A stretch of DNA of 11,230 nt from Candidatus Arcticimaribacter sp. (lineage in GTDB: Bacteria; Bacteroidota; Bacteroidia; Flavobacteriales; Flavobacteriaceae), in NCBI GenBank assembly GCA_011526275.1, contig WTJP01000120.1, positions 4,649 through 15,878 on the forward strand, given 5' to 3'. Positions 6,128-11,230 of this stretch are shown piece by piece (the stretch's first letter is position 1; each line of letters starts with the position of its first letter). The position numbers and the translations under genes were made by a program. The notes under the pieces are model-generated. The model had not been told where the DNA came from, did no database searches, and worked only from the letters and a program-made list of their open reading frames with translations.

Positions 6128-6985
6128 ATGAGTTGGTTTAAACGCAGTGAGAAAGGGATCCAAACCCGAACGGAGGAAAAAAAGGATATCCCAAAAGGCC
6201 TGTGGTACAAAACCCCTACAGGGAAAATTGTCGAGACCCAAGAATTGGCCGACAACTTTTATGTTAGCCCTGAGGATGAATACCACGTGCGCATTGGAAG
6301 TAAGGAATATTTTGAGATTCTTTTCGACGACAACCACTACAAAGAGCTGCATGAGAATGTAGTTTCTAAAGACTTCTTGAAATTTGAAGATTCCAAAAAA
6401 TACAGTACACGTTTAAAAGAGGCCACAAAAAAGACGGGGCTAAAAGATGCAATTCGTACTGCAGTAGGAAAATCGAAAGGGAAGGAATTGGTTATCGCTT
6501 GTATGGACTTTGGCTTTATTGGCGGTTCTATGGGATCGGTAGTAGGAGAGAAAATAGCGCGAGCGATCGACTACGCAATTGAGCATCACTTGCCTTTTAT
6601 GATCATCTCAAAATCTGGGGGTGCCCGTATGATGGAAGCTGCTTTTTCACTCATGCAATTGGCGAAAACATCGGCTAAGCTCAATGCCTTGTCCGAGTCG
6701 AAATTACCCTATATATCGCTTTGTACCGACCCAACAACAGGGGGGACAACCGCTTCTTTTGCTATGTTGGGCGATATCAATATTGCTGAGCCAGGTGCCT
6801 TAATTGCCTTCGCAGGACCACGGGTAGTGCGCGATACCACAGGGAAAGATTTACCTGACGGCTTCCAAACCAGTGAATTTTTATTGGAAAAAGGCTTTTT
6901 GGACTTTATCTCCCACCGCAAGAACTTAAAAGATCAAATCAATTTATACATCGATTTAATTCTAAATCAGCCCATAAGAAAATAA
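6128..6985 (+). CDS. accD: Acetyl-CoA carboxylase carboxyltransferase subunit beta
   Basis: AccD pairs with AccA to move the carboxyl group from carboxybiotin to acetyl-CoA, making malonyl-CoA for fatty-acid synthesis in the cytoplasm. The crotonase-type core is intact over 285 residues: GGSMGSVVGEK (132-142), SKSGGARMME (161-170), TGGTTASFAMLGD (204-216) and EPGALIAFAGPRV (221-233). The N-terminal zinc-ribbon region is recognisable by GLWYKTPTGK and YHVRIGSKEYF, but all four expected cysteines are replaced (Thr29, Gly32, Ser47, Asp50). Only Cys125 and Cys199 remain in the whole protein, so it cannot bind zinc there. I believe this loss is shared by other flavobacterial AccD proteins. The start at 6128 (MSWFKRSEKGIQT) fits the family. 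Downstream in the fbaA unit. Confidence 0.95.
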   Translation: MSWFKRSEKGIQTRTEEKKDIPKGLWYKTPTGKIVETQELADNFYVSPEDEYHVRIGSKEYFEILFDDNHYKELHENVVSKDFLKFEDSKKYSTRLKEATKKTGLKDAIRTAVGKSKGKELVIACMDFGFIGGSMGSVVGEKIARAIDYAIEHHLPFMIISKSGGARMMEAAFSLMQLAKTSAKLNALSESKLPYISLCTDPTTGGTTASFAMLGDINIAEPGALIAFAGPRVVRDTTGKDLPDGFQTSEFLLEKGFLDFISHRKNLKDQINLYIDLILNQPIRK

Positions 6986-7016
6986 GCCACAGGCTTTAGG
7001 CTTTCATAAATTGGTG

Positions 7017-7024
7017 TATCTTTG
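7017..7024 (+). promoter_or_regulatory. Strong-looking -7 promoter box for rpsO
   Basis: TATCTTTG followed by CACCGC is the typical form of this box before flavobacterial ribosomal and RNA genes. TTTAGG at 6995-7000 could serve as a poor -33 element with about 16-19 bases between. Initiation near 7031 gives an A/T-rich leader of about 42 bases before the ATG at 7073, with no Shine-Dalgarno site. That leader could be a site for S15 autoregulation, but I see no defined structure in it. Confidence 0.6.
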
Positions 7025-7072
7025 CACCGCTTTAATTAGCAATTACATAACAATCATTGAAATAATATTAGC

Positions 7073-7342
7073 ATGTATTTATCTAAAGAAAAGAAAGAAG
7101 AAATTTTCGCTGAACACGGAGCATCAAAAGCAGACACTGGTTCTGCTGAAGGACAAATCGCTTTGTTCTCTTTCCGTATCAACCACCTTTCAGAGCACTT
7201 AAAACAAAATCGTAAAGATTTCAATACCGAGCGTTCATTGGTGAAATTGGTAGGTAAACGCAGAAGTTTATTGGACTACTTGAAAGCCAAAGACATCGAG
7301 CGTTACCGTGCGATTGTGAAAAAACTAGGCCTACGTAAATAA
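7073..7342 (+). CDS. rpsO: 30S ribosomal protein S15
   Basis: This 89-residue protein matches the normal length of S15, which binds helices 20-22 of 16S rRNA early in assembly of the small-subunit platform and contributes to an intersubunit bridge. The four-helix pattern is clear, with the conserved DTGSAEGQIALF (21-32), INHLSEHLK (36-44) and the signature LVKLVGKRRSLLDYL (56-70). A potential start at 7011 is in another frame and is not used. It is followed after 108 bases by pnp, the same order as in many bacteria. Confidence 0.98.
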   Translation: MYLSKEKKEEIFAEHGASKADTGSAEGQIALFSFRINHLSEHLKQNRKDFNTERSLVKLVGKRRSLLDYLKAKDIERYRAIVKKLGLRK

Positions 7343-7450
7343 GCCTTTTCTCTACTTATCGGATCATTAAAAAAGCTGAATCAAAGTTTTTCATTGGCGA
7401 CCTGCAAACACAACACAACAACAGTTTAGGTTTAATTAAAATGAAAAAAA
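7343..7450 (+). other. rpsO-pnp intergenic spacer
   Basis: This 108-base gap has no exact TAnnTTTG box on the plus strand and no convincing terminator. Its right half is A/C-rich (around ACACAACACAACAACAG) and looks unstructured. A loose pairing of AGCCTTTT (7342-7349) with AAAAAAGCT (7368-7376) is imperfect. In enterobacteria the corresponding spacer carries an RNase III hairpin used for PNPase autoregulation; no comparable long hairpin is visible. pnp is therefore most simply read as co-transcribed with rpsO. Confidence 0.5.
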
Positions 7451-9598
7451 ATGATTCCAAAGACGTTCACAGAGGAGATACAGCTCTCCAATGGTAGAAC
7501 CATTACCCTAGAAACAGGAAAGCTAGCAAAACAAGCCGACGGATCGGTAGTTGTGCGTTGTGGTGACTGTATGCTTTTAGCTACAGCAGTATCTGCACGT
7601 AAAGCTAGTCCGGTGGACTTTTTACCACTTACCGTAGATTACCGCGAGAAGTTTGCCGCCGCAGGAAGATTCCCAGGAGGTTTCTTTAAGCGTGAAGCAC
7701 GACCAAGCAACGAGGAAATTTTAACCATGCGTTTGGTTGACCGTGTATTGCGTCCACTTTTCCCAAAAGATTATCACGCTGAAACACAGGTGATGATCCA
7801 ACTCATGTCGCATGACGAGGAAGTAAAGCCCGATGCACTAGCTGGATTAGCCGCCTCTGCAGCTATTCAATTGTCTGATATTCCATTTGAATATCCTATC
7901 TCAGAAGTACGTGTGGGTCGAATTGACGGTGAATTCATCATCAACCCAAGCTCTGCGCAATTGTTAGAATCTGATGTAGACATCATGATTGGTGCCAGCG
8001 AAGATTCTGTAGCCATGGTAGAGGGAGAATTCGATGAAATTTCTGAACAAGAAATGATCGAAGCCATCGCTTTTGGTCACGAAGCCATTAAAGCACAAAT
8101 CGCTGCGCAAGTTCGTTTAGCAGAAGCTGTTGGGAAAAAAGAAACCCGTGAGTATGAAGAAGAGGATAACGACGCTGATCTTGAAGCTGCCATCCTTGAT
8201 AAGGCATACCAAGCTTGTTATGACATCGCCAAGCAAGCTTCAAGCAAAGCCGACCGCGGTATTGCTTTTAGCGAAGTAAAAGACGCCATTAAAGCTGAAT
8301 ACAGCGAAGAGGAATTGGAAGAAAAAGGAGAATTGATCTCTAAATATTTCTCTGGAGCTCAAAAGAAAGCAGTACGCGACCTTGTATTGAATGAAGGTAT
8401 TCGTTTAGACGGAAGAAAAACAACCGACATTCGTCCTATTTGGTGTGAAGTAGATTATCTACCTTCCACCCACGGATCGTCAGTATTTACTCGTGGAGAA
8501 ACGCAGGCACTTGCTACGGTAACCTTGGGTACATCACGTGAGGCAAACGTTATTGACCTCCCCACCGAACAAGGTGAAGAAAACTTCTACTTGCACTACA
8601 ACTTCCCTCCTTTCTGTACAGGAGAAGCACGTCCGTTGCGTGGTACATCACGACGCGAAGTTGGACACGGTAACTTGGCTCAACGCGCCCTTAAAAAGGT
8701 GATGCCCGACGATTGTCCTTACACTGTTCGTGTTGTTTCTGAAGTACTAGAATCAAATGGTTCGTCTTCTATGGCTACTGTTTGTTCAGGAACGATGGCC
8801 TTGATGGATGCTGGGGTGCAAATCAAAAAACCGGTTTCAGGTATCGCCATGGGACTCATCAGCGATGGAGATAAATTCGCTGTCCTTTCAGACATCCTTG
8901 GAGATGAAGACCACCTTGGTGACATGGACTTTAAAGTTACAGGAACCGAAGACGGAATTACTGCCTGCCAAATGGATATTAAAATCAAAGGCTTAAGCTA
9001 TGAGATTTTAACCCAAGCTCTAGAGCAAGCTCGTCAAGGACGTTTACACATCTTAGAGAAATTGGTAGAAACCATTGCTGCTCCTGCTGAAACAGTAAAA
9101 GAGCACGCACCTAAGATGATCAACCGCATCATTGCTAACGAATATATTGGTGCTTTGATTGGTCCTGGTGGAAAAGTAATTCAAGAGTTACAGAAGGAAT
9201 CTGGTTGTACTATTGTAATCAACGAAGACCCTGTAACGGAAGAAGGAATCGTTGAGATTCTTGGAACTTCCCCAGAAGGAATTGCCATGGTCGAAGCGAA
9301 GATTGACTCCATTACCTTTAAACCCGTAGTTGGAAACACCTATGAAGTAAAAGTCATCAAGATGCTTGACTTTGGTGCTGTTGTAGAATATACCGAGGCA
9401 CCGGGGAATGAAGTTCTTCTTCACGTGAGTGAGTTGGCTTGGGAGCGCACAGAAAATGTGAGCGATGTAGTCAACATGGGCGACATTCTCGAAGTGAAAT
9501 ACTTTGGTATTGACTCGAGAACGCGCAAGGAGAAAGTATCGCGTAAAGCGCTTCTTCCACGTCCAGAACGTAAGCAAAAACCAAGAAAAGAGGACTAA
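7451..9598 (+). CDS. pnp: Polyribonucleotide nucleotidyltransferase (PNPase)
   Basis: PNPase is a trimeric 3'-to-5' phosphorolytic exoribonuclease acting in mRNA decay and RNA quality control. The 715 residues give the full architecture: RNase PH domain 1 (~10-145, with FFKREARPSNEE), helical linker (~240-310), catalytic RNase PH domain 2 (~312-545), KH domain with the GPGG loop (~552-615) and S1 domain (~628-699), then a basic tail. Active-site groups are present: ESNGSSSMA (434-442), and Asp485 and Asp491 in DILGDEDHLGDMDFK. The start MIPKTF at 7451 fits flavobacterial homologues. Another ATG at 7441 is out of frame and opens a 19-codon ORF including its stop. The gene ends just before a strong terminator. 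Confidence 0.98.
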   Translation: MIPKTFTEEIQLSNGRTITLETGKLAKQADGSVVVRCGDCMLLATAVSARKASPVDFLPLTVDYREKFAAAGRFPGGFFKREARPSNEEILTMRLVDRVLRPLFPKDYHAETQVMIQLMSHDEEVKPDALAGLAASAAIQLSDIPFEYPISEVRVGRIDGEFIINPSSAQLLESDVDIMIGASEDSVAMVEGEFDEISEQEMIEAIAFGHEAIKAQIAAQVRLAEAVGKKETREYEEEDNDADLEAAILDKAYQACYDIAKQASSKADRGIAFSEVKDAIKAEYSEEELEEKGELISKYFSGAQKKAVRDLVLNEGIRLDGRKTTDIRPIWCEVDYLPSTHGSSVFTRGETQALATVTLGTSREANVIDLPTEQGEENFYLHYNFPPFCTGEARPLRGTSRREVGHGNLAQRALKKVMPDDCPYTVRVVSEVLESNGSSSMATVCSGTMALMDAGVQIKKPVSGIAMGLISDGDKFAVLSDILGDEDHLGDMDFKVTGTEDGITACQMDIKIKGLSYEILTQALEQARQGRLHILEKLVETIAAPAETVKEHAPKMINRIIANEYIGALIGPGGKVIQELQKESGCTIVINEDPVTEEGIVEILGTSPEGIAMVEAKIDSITFKPVVGNTYEVKVIKMLDFGAVVEYTEAPGNEVLLHVSELAWERTENVSDVVNMGDILEVKYFGIDSRTRKEKVSRKALLPRPERKQKPRKED

Positions 9599-9616
9599 TC
9601 TTTTTTTGAACTACAT

Positions 9617-9646
9617 AAAAACCACTCTTCGGAGTGGTTTTTTTTT
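9617..9646 (+). terminator. Strong Rho-independent terminator after pnp
   Basis: AAAAACCACTC (9617-9627) pairs with GAGTGGTTTTT (9632-9642) around the loop TTCG, giving an 11-bp stem capped by the especially stable C(UUCG)G tetraloop. A run of nine T ends at 9646. It would end the rpsO-pnp transcript. The A-rich left arm means it could also act on leftward transcription, but no leftward gene ends here. Confidence 0.93.
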
Positions 9647-9658
9647 CGACTTATGTAA

Positions 9659-9673
9659 CATTTTTGATTTTTG
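9659..9673 (+). promoter_or_regulatory. Candidate -7 promoter boxes for rpoD
   Basis: Two near-copies, CATTTTTG (9659-9666) and GATTTTTG (9666-9673), each differ from TAnnTTTG by one base. Since rpoD follows a strong terminator it needs its own promoter in this 58-base stretch. Either box would give a leader of roughly 25-33 bases. Choice between them is not possible from sequence. Confidence 0.3.
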
Positions 9674-9704
9674 AACGTATAAAGAAATACAACGATTCAT
9701 TTCA

Positions 9705-10568
9705 ATGAGACAATTAAAAATTACCAAGCAGGTTACCAACCGGGAAACCGCATCACTCGATAAGTATTTACAGGAAATTGGAAAAGTAGATTTGATCACT
9801 GCCGAAGAAGAGGTGGAACTCGCTCAGCGCATTAAAGCGGGAGATCAAATTGCCTTGGAGAAACTCACCAAAGCCAACTTGCGCTTTGTAGTTTCGGTAG
9901 CAAAACAATACCAAAACCAGGGACTCACCCTACCCGATCTAATCAACGAAGGGAACTTGGGATTGATCAAGGCAGCAAAACGCTTTGACGAAACCCGTGG
10001 ATTTAAATTTATCTCCTACGCCGTATGGTGGATTCGCCAGTCGATTCTTCAAGCCTTAGCAGAACAGTCGCGTATTGTTCGTTTGCCTTTGAACAAGATT
10101 GGCTCCATCAATAAAATCAATAAAACCTATGCCTTTCTAGAGCAAGCCCATGAGCGTGCTCCCTCGGCAGAAGAGATTGCAAAGGAACTCGACATGACGG
10201 TAAACGATGTAAAAGAATCCTTGAAAAACTCTGGACGTCACGTATCCATGGATGCACCCTTAGTAGAAGGAGAAGATTCTAACCTGTATGACGTCTTGAA
10301 CAGTGGGGAATCTCCAAACCCCGACCGTACCCTCTTGCACGAATCGCTTAAAACCGAAATTGAGCGCGCATTGGAAACCCTCACCCCCAGAGAAGCGGAT
10401 GTAGTTCGCCTTTACTTTGGCTTAGGAGATCAACACGCAATGACTTTAGAAGAGATTGGCGAGACATTTGACCTCACCCGTGAGCGTGTACGCCAAATTA
10501 AAGAGAAGGCTATCCGCCGACTAAAACACACTTCCCGAAGTAAAATATTAAAAACCTATTTAGGATAA
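9705..10568 (+). CDS. rpoD: Primary RNA polymerase sigma factor (sigma-70 family, RpoD/SigA)
   Basis: This 287-residue group 1 sigma factor directs RNA polymerase to housekeeping promoters, including the TAnnTTTG boxes seen across this window. It has the compact Bacteroidota form, without the long region 1.1 and non-conserved insert of E. coli RpoD. Region 1.2 covers ~16-46 (SLDKYLQEIGKVDLITAEEE), region 2 ~54-124 with LPDLINEGNLGLIKAAKRFD and KFISYAVWWIRQSI, region 3 ~130-205, and region 4 ~219-277 with the helix-turn-helix MTLEEIGETFDLTRERVRQI. The ATG at 9705 is the only sensible start. It stands alone between two terminators, so its transcription is probably independent of pnp. Confidence 0.97.
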   Translation: MRQLKITKQVTNRETASLDKYLQEIGKVDLITAEEEVELAQRIKAGDQIALEKLTKANLRFVVSVAKQYQNQGLTLPDLINEGNLGLIKAAKRFDETRGFKFISYAVWWIRQSILQALAEQSRIVRLPLNKIGSINKINKTYAFLEQAHERAPSAEEIAKELDMTVNDVKESLKNSGRHVSMDAPLVEGEDSNLYDVLNSGESPNPDRTLLHESLKTEIERALETLTPREADVVRLYFGLGDQHAMTLEEIGETFDLTRERVRQIKEKAIRRLKHTSRSKILKTYLG

Positions 10569-10573
10569 ATCTT

Positions 10574-10599
10574 AAGCAACCCTTGCGGTTGCTTTTTTT
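10574..10599 (+). terminator. Rho-independent terminator after rpoD, directly against rpe
   Basis: AAGCAACC (10574-10581) pairs with GGTTGCTT (10587-10594) around CTTGC, an 8-bp stem, with a run of seven T ending at 10599. It lies 5 bases after the rpoD stop. The rpe ATG begins only 2 bases beyond the T run. Confidence 0.88.
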
Positions 10600-10601
10600 A
10601 T

Positions 10602-11230
10602 ATGGAAAAACGTATTGCTCCCTCTTTGTTGGCCGCCGATTTTGCCAACCTTCAACGCGATAGTGAAATGCTGAATGCCAGTGAAGCCGATTGGTTTCAT
10701 ATCGACATTATGGACGGCGTATTTGTTCCCAATATTTCGTTTGGGATGCCTGTTTTAAAAGCCATCGCCAAACACGCTAAAAAGCCGCTAGATGTGCATT
10801 TAATGATTGTAGATCCCGATCGCTATATCGAGGAGTTTGCTGCTTTAAATGCAGCGATCTTAACGGTACACTATGAAGCTTGCACCCACTTGCACCGCAG
10901 TTTACAAAAGATCAAATCCTGTGGCATGAAAGCTGGGGTCGCTTTAAATCCACACACGCCTGTACAGGTTTTAAAAGACATCATTCAAGACGTCGATTTA
11001 GTGTGCCTAATGAGTGTAAACCCAGGCTTTGGTGGACAAAGCTTTATCGAACAAACCTATGAGAAGGTAAGAGAACTAAAAGCGCTCATTACCGAAAAAG
11101 GGGCTTCTACCTTAATTGAAATTGACGGGGGAGTAACCGACGCAAATGCAAGGGCATTGACCGAAGCAGGCGCTGATGTTCTAGTGGCAGGAAGCTTTGT
11201 GTTTAAATCAGACGATCCAACGGCGACTAT
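10602..11230 (+). CDS. rpe: Ribulose-phosphate 3-epimerase, C-terminus cut by the right edge
   Basis: Rpe interconverts ribulose 5-phosphate and xylulose 5-phosphate in the pentose phosphate pathway, in the cytoplasm. The window holds 209 codons, nearly the whole 215-230-residue TIM barrel. The family signatures are present: APSLLAADFANL (6-17), HIDIMDGVFVPN (33-44) with His33 and catalytic Asp35, LDVHLMI (63-69) with His66, MSVNPGFGGQ (137-146), and IEIDGGV (172-178) with the second catalytic Asp175, followed by ADVLVAGSFVF (191-201). The ATG at 10602 gives MEKRIAPSLL. It follows the rpoD terminator with almost no gap, so how it is transcribed is unclear. No frame disruption is seen before the edge. 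Confidence 0.96.
   Translation, partial: MEKRIAPSLLAADFANLQRDSEMLNASEADWFHIDIMDGVFVPNISFGMPVLKAIAKHAKKPLDVHLMIVDPDRYIEEFAALNAAILTVHYEACTHLHRSLQKIKSCGMKAGVALNPHTPVQVLKDIIQDVDLVCLMSVNPGFGGQSFIEQTYEKVRELKALITEKGASTLIEIDGGVTDANARALTEAGADVLVAGSFVFKSDDPTAT

Noticed and set aside
6984..6996. Hairpin AAGCC-ACA-GGCTT at the accD stop as a terminator
   Set aside because: The stem is only 5 bp and is not followed by a T run; too weak to call.
7441..7497. Short ORF from ATG 7441 with an eight-A run, as a leader peptide or programmed frameshift into pnp
   Set aside because: It is out of frame with pnp, has no conserved-looking sequence, and PNPase already has a normal N-terminus at 7451; most likely an accident of an A-rich initiation region.
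9188..9577. 129-residue open frame on the minus strand within pnp
   Set aside because: It is opposite the KH and S1 domain codons of a certain gene and shows no recognisable protein pattern; it is a shadow frame.
10880..11062. 60-residue open frame within rpe
   Set aside because: The frame shifted from it encodes the clear Rpe motifs; this is a by-product of that gene.
1..11230. Mobile elements, CRISPR arrays, tRNA/rRNA genes, defence or toxin-antitoxin systems
   Set aside because: Looked for throughout on both strands; no transposase-like frame, terminal repeat, regularly spaced repeat or RNA gene was seen, and almost every base belongs to recognised housekeeping genes.

Overview
The window is an ordinary, gene-dense core region of a Bacteroidota genome, most likely from the order Flavobacteriales. 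Several things point that way. There is a Por secretion (type IX) gene, porT. There is a lipoprotein-type BamA/TamA relative (TamL). The primary sigma factor is short (287 residues) and lacks the long N-terminal extension of proteobacterial RpoD. Most intergenic gaps before genes contain the Bacteroidota -7 promoter box TAnnTTTG, and Shine-Dalgarno sites are absent. From memory, the gene order trkA / ubiE-porT / trmH / tamL / fbaA-accD / rpsO-pnp / rpoD / rpe resembles a conserved flavobacterial neighbourhood; this could not be checked here. Nothing in base composition, gene content or repeats suggests a mobile element, phage, CRISPR array or recent transfer.

Layout. The left edge holds the first codons of a leftward K+-uptake regulator (trkA), divergent from a rightward pair, ubiE (menaquinone methyltransferase) and porT (type IX secretion outer-membrane protein), which overlap by 17 bases. 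A leftward SpoU/TrmH RNA methyltransferase gene ends 2 bases from the end of porT and is divergent from tamL, a large outer-membrane assembly lipoprotein. The gap between these two divergent genes is only 34 bases and appears to carry face-to-face promoters. Next come fbaA (class II aldolase) and accD (acetyl-CoA carboxylase beta), 15 bases apart and probably co-transcribed. The right third holds rpsO (S15) and pnp (PNPase) ending in a strong terminator, then rpoD with its own strong terminator, and a truncated rpe (ribulose-phosphate 3-epimerase) at the right edge.

The genes serve housekeeping roles: respiratory quinone synthesis, outer-membrane protein biogenesis and secretion, glycolysis and the pentose phosphate pathway, fatty-acid synthesis, translation, RNA decay and transcription initiation. 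I found no undescribed system. Points worth a second look are small-scale: a probable leaderless ubiE mRNA, overlapping 5' ends at trmH/tamL, missing ATG starts for both outer-membrane genes, complete loss of the AccD zinc-ribbon cysteines, and a terminator hairpin directly against the rpe start codon.
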